A stretch of 22,484 nucleotides of DNA, from contig JABUTE010000301.1 in the NCBI GenBank assembly GCA_021443825.1, forward strand, positions 1 to 22,484. The letters run 5' to 3'. How positions within the stretch are numbered: position 1 is the stretch's first letter; each line of letters starts with the position of its first letter. The DNA comes from Bacillota bacterium (lineage in GTDB: Bacteria; Bacillota; Clostridia; Peptostreptococcales; Anaerovoracaceae). The position numbers and the translations under genes are program-made. Of this stretch, positions 7,883 through 16,084 are shown piece by piece. Below the pieces are notes generated by a model, which saw nothing but the letters and a program-made list of their open reading frames with translations, was not told where the DNA came from and did no database searches.

Positions 7883-7923
7883 CCGCAGGATCGATATCGA
7901 TCTCGCCGCAACAAGGAGCATCC

Positions 7924-10900
7924 ATGGCAGAACTGTCTACACAGGAAAAAGCGATCGCACTGTTCAGCTATCTGAAAGAGCTGAGTGCGCTGAAGCAGAA
8001 GACCATCACCGATATTGAGGAGCATCGCAGGGTCCTTTATCTGAAGGACCTGCTTTGCGATGATGAAAACATCAGCGTCTGCTACCGTGACCGCACGGAG
8101 ACTGATGACGACGATGACGATCCGGTGCTGGTCTCCGTCCGCAAGCCGGAATTTAAACCCTGTCCTGAGCCGGACAGCAGCTTTCGGGAGTGGCTCATGC
8201 CCGGATGGGACGATTTTCGCCAGAAGGCGGAGCATCGCAGTGAGATCCTGGTGAACAAACGCACCGGCAGACAGGAGCTGTTCGAAGTCAGCGCCGACCG
8301 GGTGGATTCCTACCGTGCATGGCTCAAGACCAGATCCGTATGGCAGGGCGAGCAGGCCGTCATCGCGTCTACCAGAGCCCTATTCGCTTTTCTTTACGAT
8401 ATTTATACCGAACTGAAAAAAGAGAGCGAGACGCTGGAGCTGGTCATTGCCGACGGCTTTCTGATGGACAGGGAAGACCCTTCCATCCGTCATCCGCTGC
8501 TGACCAGGCGCGTGGCTCTTCGCTTTCATGCGTTAAAAAACATCATCACCATCGAAGATGTGGACGTTGAGACGCAGCTTTACAGCATCCTTTTGCAGCT
8601 GCTCAGCGGCGTTGATCTGCAGGCTGTTCCCGACCTGAATAACCAGCTGCACGAAAACGATTACCATCCGCTTGACCGCAACGAAACGCCGGATTATCTT
8701 CGTGCTTTCGTTCACAGCCTTTCGTCCGACAGCGTCTATTGCGAAGGGCCGGTGCCCCAAAACTGGCAGGATAAGAACCGTTTTCTGATGTACAGCCAGC
8801 CGGTATTTATTTTACGGCGCAGGGTCGACGGAACGCAGGGCTATCTGGAGCATGTGATCGAAAACATCACCCAGACCGGCTGGGTTCCTTCTCCCATCGC
8901 CGAAACGGTGGAAGATGTCACCGTCCAGGCACCTGCCGGAGCAGGTGAAGAGACTCTTCAGGATCAGCTTGCCGCTGTGGGCGGCGAGGACCCGGATATT
9001 CTGCTGGCAAAGGAAGCCAACCGGGAGCAGCTGGAGATCGCCCGCCGCATCGACCTTTATAATGCCGTTCTGGTGCAGGGTCCGCCGGGCACCGGCAAGA
9101 CCCATACCATCGCCAATCTGATGGGCCATTTCCTCGCCCAGGGCAAGAGCATCCTCGTTACCAGCCACACCCAGAAGGCCCTGCAGGTCTTAAAGGATAA
9201 GCTGCCCGAAAACCTGCAGCCCCTGTGCGTTTCTCTCATCAACGATTCCAACACAGATCTGGAGCGTTCGGTCGACCGCATCACCGAATACCTGAGCAAA
9301 AAGACCTCCCATGAGCTGCAAAAGGAAGGGGAGGTGATCCGCACGGAACGCCTTGCTTTGATCCGGCAGCTGGGCGATACCCGAAAGGCCATTTTCGATG
9401 TGATCAGCAGCGAGTATTCCGATATTGAATGGGATGGACAGACCGTCACCCCGGCAGCTGCTGCAAGATTTCTTTATGAAAACAAAGCGCAGCTGGCCCA
9501 TATTCCGGGAAAGGTTACGCCCTATGCGCCTCTTCCCTTAACGGCCTCGCAGCTGCAGGAGCTGTACCGCAGCAACGAAGACATCGCCAAAGAGGTAGAG
9601 CAGGAGCTGGCATGCGGACTTCCATCGCCTGACGATCTGATGGATCCGTTCATGTTTGCCCAATCGCTGCAGGATGCGGCGGTTCTTCATGAAAAGCTGG
9701 AGAAGCTGTCTTGCGAAACCGGATGGAAAATCCGCTACGGCAGGGGAAAGGAGACGCTCATCGACAGGGGAGAAGGCACCTTCTCGATTCCTGTATGTGA
9801 CCGAGATGCACTTACCGATGCGGTCCGTTTTACCGAAAGCCTCGGCACGCTGCAAGACTGGATGGCCTATGCTGCCAACGACGGGCAGAAGGGCGGCGCC
9901 TATGCCAGGCGGTGGGAAACTCTGCTGGCCCGGATCGAAGAGACCAATGCCTGTGCCGAAGCCATGGTAGAAGCCCGTTTCGGCAAAGAGATCACCATCA
10001 CCGATCCGGAGGGTCTTCTTCGTTCGCAGGAGCAATTTGAAAAGCTGGCAGAGCTGTTTTCGAAAAAGAACGGTCCGGGCAAGCTGGATCTGCTGTTCAA
10101 CAAGGGATTGGAGCAGGCCATGGAGATGATCCTGTTCAACGGACAGAAGATGGCTACGAAAGAGGATGCCGACCTGGCGCTGCAGATGGTGAACCTTTCT
10201 CTTCTGCGTCAGCAATGCGATCTTTACTGGCGCGATCTGCTGCAAAAAGCGGGTGCGCCCGGCTTTTATACACTGGATGCGGAAGCGCCGGAGACTGCGG
10301 CCCTGCAGTGGACAGGCGCTATCCGAAGGTATCTCAACTGGTTCTCCGGCACCTATCCTGCGCTTGAAGCAATTCTGCAGGAGGCCGGTATCGAGCTTTC
10401 CCTTTTGATCGAGTCCCGTCAGCTGGGTGATCCCCTGACGGAGACCCAGTGCCTTCTTACGAAGGTGCAGGAGCTTGTTCCCCCTGTGCTCAGGGCCTGC
10501 ACCATCAGCCGAAGCCTGGCGGATATCGAAGATGATCTGCTGGCGTTAAGAAACACCCTGCGTAAAGACAGGCGCTGCGGATCTGCCGTCTGCTGCGGAC
10601 TGTTGGATGCCATCGACGATCAGGATCCGGAAGAATACGCAAGGCTCTATGCCTCCTTAGCGGAGCTTTACGACAAGTATTATCTGCAGCAAAGCCGTAT
10701 GAGCTATCTTCAAACCCTGGAGGAGACTGCTCCCAGGTGGGCTGAGGCGATCCGCTCCCGCAGCGGTGTGCACGGCAGCTGCAGCCTTCCCTTCGATGCA
10801 GAAGAAGCCTGGCGCTACAAGCAATATGCCCAGATCCTCAGCGACATGAGCTCCGTTCATCTGGAGGATCTGATGAGCGAAAGCCTCAACTTAAGCGCCG

Positions 10901-12444
10901 AATACCGAAGACTGACCGGACAGTATGCCGAAAAGCTTGCCTGGCAGCATCTGGTCAAGAAGACCGAGACCGATCTGGAGATGCGAAGAGCTCTTACCAG
11001 CTGGAAGCTGACCGTCAAGAAGATCGGAAAGGGCACCGGAAAAAATGCCCCCAAATATAAGGCAGAAGCACGCAAACTGATGGCGAAGTGCCAGAATTCG
11101 GTTCCCGCCTGGATCATGCCTATGAACAAGGTGGTGGAAAGCCTGGATCCCCGTCAGAACCGGTTCGATGTGATCATCGTCGACGAGGCAAGTCAGTCTG
11201 ACGTAACGGCGCTGGGAATTCTGTATCTTGGTAAAAAGATGATCATCGTCGGAGACGACAAGCAGGTGAGCCCCCTTGCCATCGGCACCGATGCAGGTCG
11301 AATGAGCGCTCTTGAGGATATGTATCTGAAGGGTGTTGTCCCATCGTCTCATCTTTACGGCGCCCAGACATCTCTGTACGATATTGCTATGACCACCTAC
11401 CAGCCTCTGATGCTGCGGGAGCATTTTCGCTGTGTGCCTGACATCATCGGGTTCAGCAACATGCTCTCCTACGACGGAAGCATCCGGCCTTTGCGCGATT
11501 CGGGAAGCACCCGGCTGCTGCCCTCTGTAGTCAATTATCGGGTGGAAGACGGCGTGCGCGACGGAAAGCGCAATCTTGCCGAAGCCGTGGCTACCGCAGC
11601 GCTGATCCGGGCCTGCATCGACCAGCCGGAATATGAGGGCAAGACCATGGGCGTCATTTCGATGCTGGGAGATGAACAGGCGAAGACCGTCTCTGATCAG
11701 CTCTACCGGTTCCTTGAGCCTGCTCAGCTGGATGAACGAAAGCTCATCTGCGGCAATGCCGCTCATTTTCAAGGCGACGAGAGGGATGTGATCTTTCTCA
11801 GTCTTGTGGACAGTCCTTCTGAAAAGGGCGCCCTTTCTCTTGCCGGCTTTGGTGCAGGAGATTCCACCAAAAAACGCTACAACGTAGCAGCCTCCCGTGC
11901 AAAGGATCAGCTTTGGATCGTTCATTCGCTGGATGCTGCAGCGGATCTTAAGCCCGGGGATATCCGCCGTACCCTGCTGGAATATGCTGCCGACCCGGCA
12001 GCCGGTTTCGGTGCTGTGATGCAGGACGATCAGACCGCTTTTGACCTGGAGGAGCTTGCAGCAAAGGCATTGAAGGATAATGGCTTTGAGGTGCTGCGCA
12101 GCCATTCTGCCGGCGGCTATGTGCTGGGACTGGTAGTTTCCTGTGAAGGCCGTCATGCAGCTGTTCTCTGCGACGGCGACCGTCGCTGCAGCCAGGCGCA
12201 GATCCGCCTTGATATGGAATGTCAGACCATTCTGGAACGTGCCGGCTGGCGCTTTTTCCGGCTTCGGGCAAGCGATTATTATTCCGATCCGAAAAAGGCG
12301 ATCACAAAGCTGGCTACCCAGCTGCAAAATGCGGATATCCGTCCGGCCTCTTCTACGATCTCTCAGGAAGCTCCGCTGCTGCAGCGGGTCCTCGAGAGGG
12401 CGGGGGACTATCTGAAGGAAATGCAGGAAGAGGTTTCTCGGTAA
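7924..12444 (+). CDS. Large SF1 (UPF1-like) helicase with C-terminal restriction-endonuclease-like domain
   Basis: This 1506-residue protein has an N-terminal region of about 380 residues that I cannot assign. An SF1 helicase core follows: motif I GPPGTGKT (386-393), motif Ia LVTSHTQKAL, motif II DEAS (1087-1090), motif III GDDKQVSP (from 1110), motif IV region LREHFRCVPDIIGFSN, motif V QGDERDVIFLS (from 1283) and motif VI NVAASRAKDQ (1320-1329). All helicase motifs appear intact. About 690 residues, charged and helical, separate motifs I/Ia from II. The C-terminus (about 1376-1480) resembles the MTES_1575/Vsr-like nuclease fold, with CDGD and a closing GWRFFRLRASDYYSDP. However, the usual catalytic Asp (as in Y-x-I-D) is G1402 and the Glu of ECDG is L1415. 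It starts with AAGGAG 5 nt upstream of the ATG. Related proteins occur in DNA repair and defence; the role here is unknown. Confidence 0.85.
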   Translation: MAELSTQEKAIALFSYLKELSALKQKTITDIEEHRRVLYLKDLLCDDENISVCYRDRTETDDDDDDPVLVSVRKPEFKPCPEPDSSFREWLMPGWDDFRQKAEHRSEILVNKRTGRQELFEVSADRVDSYRAWLKTRSVWQGEQAVIASTRALFAFLYDIYTELKKESETLELVIADGFLMDREDPSIRHPLLTRRVALRFHALKNIITIEDVDVETQLYSILLQLLSGVDLQAVPDLNNQLHENDYHPLDRNETPDYLRAFVHSLSSDSVYCEGPVPQNWQDKNRFLMYSQPVFILRRRVDGTQGYLEHVIENITQTGWVPSPIAETVEDVTVQAPAGAGEETLQDQLAAVGGEDPDILLAKEANREQLEIARRIDLYNAVLVQGPPGTGKTHTIANLMGHFLAQGKSILVTSHTQKALQVLKDKLPENLQPLCVSLINDSNTDLERSVDRITEYLSKKTSHELQKEGEVIRTERLALIRQLGDTRKAIFDVISSEYSDIEWDGQTVTPAAAARFLYENKAQLAHIPGKVTPYAPLPLTASQLQELYRSNEDIAKEVEQELACGLPSPDDLMDPFMFAQSLQDAAVLHEKLEKLSCETGWKIRYGRGKETLIDRGEGTFSIPVCDRDALTDAVRFTESLGTLQDWMAYAANDGQKGGAYARRWETLLARIEETNACAEAMVEARFGKEITITDPEGLLRSQEQFEKLAELFSKKNGPGKLDLLFNKGLEQAMEMILFNGQKMATKEDADLALQMVNLSLLRQQCDLYWRDLLQKAGAPGFYTLDAEAPETAALQWTGAIRRYLNWFSGTYPALEAILQEAGIELSLLIESRQLGDPLTETQCLLTKVQELVPPVLRACTISRSLADIEDDLLALRNTLRKDRRCGSAVCCGLLDAIDDQDPEEYARLYASLAELYDKYYLQQSRMSYLQTLEETAPRWAEAIRSRSGVHGSCSLPFDAEEAWRYKQYAQILSDMSSVHLEDLMSESLNLSAEYRRLTGQYAEKLAWQHLVKKTETDLEMRRALTSWKLTVKKIGKGTGKNAPKYKAEARKLMAKCQNSVPAWIMPMNKVVESLDPRQNRFDVIIVDEASQSDVTALGILYLGKKMIIVGDDKQVSPLAIGTDAGRMSALEDMYLKGVVPSSHLYGAQTSLYDIAMTTYQPLMLREHFRCVPDIIGFSNMLSYDGSIRPLRDSGSTRLLPSVVNYRVEDGVRDGKRNLAEAVATAALIRACIDQPEYEGKTMGVISMLGDEQAKTVSDQLYRFLEPAQLDERKLICGNAAHFQGDERDVIFLSLVDSPSEKGALSLAGFGAGDSTKKRYNVAASRAKDQLWIVHSLDAAADLKPGDIRRTLLEYAADPAAGFGAVMQDDQTAFDLEELAAKALKDNGFEVLRSHSAGGYVLGLVVSCEGRHAAVLCDGDRRCSQAQIRLDMECQTILERAGWRFFRLRASDYYSDPKKAITKLATQLQNADIRPASSTISQEAPLLQRVLERAGDYLKEMQEEVSR

Positions 12445-12503
12445 AGCTGATGCTGCACCGGAACCATCGCCTTCGGAACAGTCGTTTTTGGACATTCAAC
12501 GAA

Positions 12504-12535
12504 AAAAACAGACCGCAGATTTGCGGTCTGTTTTT
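12504..12535. terminator. Bidirectional terminator between the helicase and pyrophosphatase genes
   Basis: A perfect 14-bp stem (12504-12517 with 12522-12535) encloses the loop GATT, with A-tracts and T-tracts at the base on both strands. It separates the convergent genes that stop at 12444 (+) and 12557 (-). Confidence 0.9.
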
Positions 12536-12556
12536 GATTGAATGATGGTTTCCGAT

Positions 12557-14668
12557 CTAGTGGATCAGGGTGATGTTGCGGAAGACGGGTGCCAGGGTGT
12601 TTGCAACGGTGGACATGGACTTGATAAAGATATCCAGTGCAACGCCGACAACGTCCTTTCTGGTGTCACCGACAGTGTCGCCGGTAACGGAAGCCTTGTG
12701 AGCGGCAGAACCCTTTCCGTGTCCTTCAACTTCGCCGGATTCGATATACTTCTTAGCGTTATCGAAGGCACCGCCGGAGTTACCCATGAAGATAGCACGG
12801 GGAATCGCACAGATGGTAGCACCGACCAGAATACCGCCGACGAATTCTACGCCGAACAGGATGCCGCCGATGATGGGGATGCACAGCGCAAGAACGGAGG
12901 GGAAGAGCATCTTCTTCAGCGCCTGCTTTGCTGCTGTCTGGATCATGGTGTTGTAGTCGGGCTTTACGGTACCTTCCAGAACGCCGGGGATGGAGAGCAG
13001 CTTGTCTCCGTCATCAGCCATGATCTTTGCCGATTCGATGGTGTTGTCGGTGAGCAGAGCGGAGAAGTACTCGATGAGAGCGCCGCCGATGATGCCGCCG
13101 GCAATAACGACGAAGGATGCGATATTCAGAACAGGCTCTGCGCCTACAGTCGTATAGTTGCCTACGTATGCAACGATCAGAGAAACGGTTGCAAATGCAG
13201 CGGAGCCGATGGCAAAGCCCTTACCGATGGCTGCGGTGGTATTGCCGACTGCGTCCAGCTTGTCGGTGATCACACGGATGTCTGCATCCAGATGGCAGGA
13301 TTCTGCCAGACCGCCGGCATTGTCAGCGATGGGACCAAAGGCATCGATGGAGACGGTGGTTCCGACGAAGGCCAGCATACCAAGGGATGAGATGGCGATG
13401 CCGTAGGTGCCGCAGATCTTACCGGAGACGAAGATAGCGATACCGATGATCAGGATGGGCAGCAGGCAGGAGCGGGAGCCGATGGCGTCACCCTTGGTGA
13501 TGACGAAGGCTTCGCCCTCGGGAGCCATTTCCGCAAGGATGCGGGTAGGTTTAAAGTCAGTGGAAGTATAGTATTCGGTGATGGCGCCGATGGCAACACC
13601 GCTGGCGATGCCCAGAACGGCAGAGATCCAGGGAGAAAGCCATCCGAATACGAACTCGGAGGAAAGCACCTGTCCTTTGAAGCAATACATTGCAGCAAAG
13701 AAGCCGAGAACGAGGGTCAGACCTGCGGAGATATAAGTCGCAAGGTTCAGCTCCTTGGAGGGATTGTCGCCCATCTTCTTGATCGCTGCATAGCTGAGAC
13801 CAAGCAGGCAGCCCAGCAGACCGGCACCGGCCAGGATGACGGGGAACATCCAGCTGTTTTCGAAAGTAGCAGCTGCGGGGATCTTGCCGCTGTTGAACAG
13901 GGTAACAGAGATCATGATGGTGGCAGCGATGGTCGCAACGAAGCTTTCCAGCAGGTCGGAGCAGTTACCGGCGATGTCGTTTACGTTGTCGCCGATGAAG
14001 TCTGCGATTACGTTGGGTACACGGCTGTCGTCTTCAGGCAGATCATGGCGAAGCTTTGCCAGAATATCGGAAGAAATATCAGCAGCCTTGGTGTAGTTGC
14101 CGCCGGCAACACGGTTGAACATGGCAACGACGGAGCAGCCAAGCGAATAGGTGGAAATGCGCATCATGCTGGGATTGCACTTTAAGGATGCGATCAGACC
14201 GCTTCCTTCCGCATTGGGATCGATTCCCCAGATGAACAGCACCAGCAGGAGTCCCAAAAGGCCGCAGCCCTGTACGGCAATACCGGAGATGCTGCCGCCG
14301 CAAAGGGCAACTTTGACCGTTTCGCCGATAGAGCGTGTCTCGCGGGCCTTGTTTGCGGTGCGAACATTCGCAAAGGTGGCGCTGCGCATACCGAGAATGC
14401 AGACGACACTGGACATGCAGGCCCCGAACAGGAAGGTGATTCCGCTGGTGACCTCGATGAACAGAGAGAAGATCGCTGCCAGAACGACAGCAACAAGGGC
14501 AATGGTTTTGAATTCCGTTTCCAGGAATGCGATGGATCCGGAACGGATGATTCCGGCCATTTCGATCATGACCTCGGTGCCTTCGCTCATGCGCTTGATC
14601 TTCAGATAGTTGAAGTAGACATAGCAAAGGGCAAGGACTACGATCGCCAGGATAAGATAGATTGCCAA
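12557..14668 (-). CDS. hppA: Membrane-bound ion-pumping pyrophosphatase, K+-dependent type, divergent
   Basis: This 703-residue polytopic protein belongs to the membrane pyrophosphatase family, which uses PPi hydrolysis to pump H+ or Na+. Conserved blocks include YTKAADISSDILAKL, DAFGPIADNAGGLAE, GNTTAAIGKGFAIGSAA and a C-terminal block with D664, D668, K671 and D672. A479 and G482 in GNTTAAIG replace the Lys and Thr of K+-independent enzymes, so K+ dependence is predicted. Whether it pumps Na+ or H+ cannot be judged. Normally invariant positions differ: the Glu of DX7KXE is R207, and the Asn of the last block is D679. The best start is TTG at 14668, with a perfect GGGAGGT 7 nt upstream and the first membrane helix immediately after. 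The upstream ATG (14755) would add a basic, family-atypical leader. Single-gene unit. Confidence 0.9.
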   Translation of the reverse strand: MAIYLILAIVVLALCYVYFNYLKIKRMSEGTEVMIEMAGIIRSGSIAFLETEFKTIALVAVVLAAIFSLFIEVTSGITFLFGACMSSVVCILGMRSATFANVRTANKARETRSIGETVKVALCGGSISGIAVQGCGLLGLLLVLFIWGIDPNAEGSGLIASLKCNPSMMRISTYSLGCSVVAMFNRVAGGNYTKAADISSDILAKLRHDLPEDDSRVPNVIADFIGDNVNDIAGNCSDLLESFVATIAATIMISVTLFNSGKIPAAATFENSWMFPVILAGAGLLGCLLGLSYAAIKKMGDNPSKELNLATYISAGLTLVLGFFAAMYCFKGQVLSSEFVFGWLSPWISAVLGIASGVAIGAITEYYTSTDFKPTRILAEMAPEGEAFVITKGDAIGSRSCLLPILIIGIAIFVSGKICGTYGIAISSLGMLAFVGTTVSIDAFGPIADNAGGLAESCHLDADIRVITDKLDAVGNTTAAIGKGFAIGSAAFATVSLIVAYVGNYTTVGAEPVLNIASFVVIAGGIIGGALIEYFSALLTDNTIESAKIMADDGDKLLSIPGVLEGTVKPDYNTMIQTAAKQALKKMLFPSVLALCIPIIGGILFGVEFVGGILVGATICAIPRAIFMGNSGGAFDNAKKYIESGEVEGHGKGSAAHKASVTGDTVGDTRKDVVGVALDIFIKSMSTVANTLAPVFRNITLIH

Positions 14669-14675
14669 GATACTT

Positions 14676-14682
14676 ACCTCCC
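14676..14682 (-). promoter_or_regulatory. Ribosome binding site that fixes the TTG start of the pyrophosphatase
   Basis: GGGAGGT on the minus strand lies 7 nt before TTG (14668-14666). No ATG or GTG stands at a suitable distance. It decides the start against the ATG at 14755. Confidence 0.75.
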
Positions 14683-15042
14683 AAAATATGACGATTGAAT
14701 AATTGGATGAGACTCGCCGGAAAGGTGTTTTCCTCCGGATGAAAAAGAATTCCAACGATTCCCGATTATCATTATTTCAACCGTGGTGCAAATTACAATA
14801 AAAGAAATTCTATGTGAGAGGAAGCAATAAAAATTAAATTGATAGGATTGGTTCGGAGTCGATTTTAGCCGCTTTGCGGTGCTTGCCTTCCGAATCCCTT
14901 GATTTTTCGCCCATTTCGGGATCGTTTCGCAGTATATCGCCTGGCGGATTTCATTAAGAACTTTTTACGGGCACGAAGCAATGATTATATAATTCTATGA
15001 GTCAAAAAGCTTTTCGAGGCTTTGGTGCAGGCGAGTGGATCG
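14683..15042. other. Intergenic region between hppA and the RNA methyltransferase gene, no gene seen
   Basis: This AT-rich stretch should carry the hppA promoter and leader (minus strand) and the 3' end of the methyltransferase transcript. No convincing -35/-10 pair was found; TTGCAC with a 17-bp spacer to TAATCG around 14764-14792 (minus strand) is the best weak candidate. A nested inverted repeat occurs at 14852-14894: TTCGGA pairs with TCCGAA and encloses a CCGC-TTT-GCGG hairpin at 14869-14879. A weak AAAGC/GCTTT hairpin with a T-run, just after the methyltransferase stop (about 15005-15024), may be its terminator. I recognise no riboswitch or small RNA. Confidence 0.4.
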
Positions 15043-15900
15043 CTACCGTTTGCGCAGTTCCCAGAAGGCGATGGCGCTGGCGGCCGCTACGTTGAGGGAA
15101 TCCACCCCGTGGAGCATAGGGATCCTGGCTGCAAAGTCGCAGGCTTCAATGGTGGTCGGCAGCAGACCGTTTTCTTCATTTCCGAAAAAGACGGCCAGCT
15201 TACCGCTCCGGGGAAGGACAGCGTCATCCAGGGGAAGGGCCCCGTCAGTCAAAGCCATGGCGACGGTGGTAAATCCGTATTCCTTCAGAGCCTTCATAAG
15301 CGTCTTGTCTGTCTCACCCTTGGCGCCGGGCAGGCTGGTCCAGGGAATCTGAAAGACGGAGCCCATGCTGACCCTGGCCGCCCGCCGGTAAAGGGGATCG
15401 GATGACCCGAAGGTGAGCACTACAGCGTCGAAGCCGATGCCTGCCGCTGCCCGGAAGATGGCACCTACATTTGTCGGGTTTTCCACATCCTCCAGCACGG
15501 CGATCCTTTCCGCGCAAAGCAGGATCGATTCCAAAGAAGGAAGCTGCCTTCGGCGCAGAGCGCAGAGGATGCCCCGTGTCTGACCGACGCCGGCGATCTG
15601 CCGCAGGGCAGAGGCTGTCAGGGCATGGATGGGAAGGTCTTTCATCAAGGACAGGATCTCTTTCACCTGACGGAGAGTATTTTCCGACAGCTCGGAGGAT
15701 TTCTCCGGCTGCAGGAGCCGTTCATCGATGGCCAGAGAAACAGGCTCATAGCCGGCATGAAGCGCCGCCAGGATCACGTTGGTCGTTTCTGCGATAAAAA
15801 GACCCGGCTGGGGCTCATAAAAGTGCTTTAACAGGCCCTCGCTGCGGGTGCCGTATAGAGAAAGCTCTGGAGTATTCAATTGATCCGTTGGAATGATCAT
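15043..15900 (-). CDS. SpoU/TrmH-family RNA 2'-O-methyltransferase
   Basis: This 285-residue SPOUT-fold enzyme has an N-terminal substrate-binding region (about 1-125) and a C-terminal SpoU methylase domain that binds SAM in a trefoil knot. Motif 1 is ENPTNVGAIFRAA (residues 140-152, with N144 and the catalytic-type R150). Motif 2 is FFGNEENGL (about 238-246), and motif 3 is IPMLHGVDSLNVAAASAI near the end. The family 2'-O-methylates ribose in tRNA or rRNA; the target base cannot be told from the sequence. The start at 15900 gives the expected N-terminus (MIIPTDQLN) behind an AAAGGT site. The longer frame to 15951 reads through a GC-rich hairpin and is not used. The gene is divergent from adenine deaminase and probably monocistronic. 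Confidence 0.88.
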   Translation of the reverse strand: MIIPTDQLNTPELSLYGTRSEGLLKHFYEPQPGLFIAETTNVILAALHAGYEPVSLAIDERLLQPEKSSELSENTLRQVKEILSLMKDLPIHALTASALRQIAGVGQTRGILCALRRRQLPSLESILLCAERIAVLEDVENPTNVGAIFRAAAGIGFDAVVLTFGSSDPLYRRAARVSMGSVFQIPWTSLPGAKGETDKTLMKALKEYGFTTVAMALTDGALPLDDAVLPRSGKLAVFFGNEENGLLPTTIEACDFAARIPMLHGVDSLNVAAASAIAFWELRKR

Positions 15901-15929
15901 GGTCTTATACCTTTGGAACAGTATTAGGG

Positions 15930-15949
15930 GCCGCCATCTGAGGGGCGGC
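15930..15949 (+). other. GC-rich hairpin followed by a T-run, upstream of adenine deaminase
   Basis: GCCGCC (15930-15935) pairs with GGCGGC (15944-15949), followed by ATATTTTTG. It has the look of a plus-strand intrinsic terminator, yet no plus-strand gene lies upstream. It could stop antisense or read-through transcription out of the methyltransferase region before the ade promoter. Confidence 0.4.
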
Positions 15950-15984
15950 ATATTTTTGTATCGGGGAGATTCTTAAATTTTCTG

Positions 15985-16013
15985 TTTTCAAATCGGGATA
16001 GAACATATATACT
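15985..16013 (+). promoter_or_regulatory. Candidate promoter of adenine deaminase
   Basis: TTTTCA (15985-15990) and TATACT (16008-16013) are 17 bp apart. The -10 lies inside the first copy of the 35-bp tandem repeat. A second TATACT at 16056-16061, in the second copy, has only a poor -35. The predicted leader is about 150 nt. Confidence 0.4.
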
Positions 16014-16084
16014 GAATATATACGATAAACCTGTTTATTTTTATTAAAAAACAGATATACTGATTATATGCGAAGGAACTGTTT
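16002..16084. repeat. Two imperfect 35-bp direct repeats upstream of adenine deaminase
   Basis: Copies at 16002-16036 and 16050-16084 agree at 28 of 35 positions with a 48-bp period. Both hold ATATACTGA followed by TATAT or a close variant, and both end in CTGTTT. A short third partial (AACAGATA) starts at 16090. The second copy runs into a perfect CTGTTTT-TG-AAAACAG inverted repeat (16079-16094). The layout suggests tandem operator sites overlapping the promoter, but no regulator is known. Confidence 0.6.

Noticed and set aside
10891..12495. A 534-codon open frame on the minus strand opposite the SF1 helicase C-terminal half
   Set aside because: The plus-strand helicase motifs are unambiguous. 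The antisense product has no domain and no ribosome binding site.
12542..13390. A 282-codon plus-strand open frame opposite the pyrophosphatase
   Set aside because: It is a shadow of the conserved pyrophosphatase sequence and resembles no protein family.
15995..16010. Possible Gram-positive PurR box (GAACAT) before ade
   Set aside because: Only the core GAACAT fits; the CC before it and a paired second box are missing, so it is not separable from chance.
16002..16084. Possible small CRISPR array
   Set aside because: There are only two imperfect AT-rich copies separated by 13 bp, with no spacers of regular length and no cas genes.
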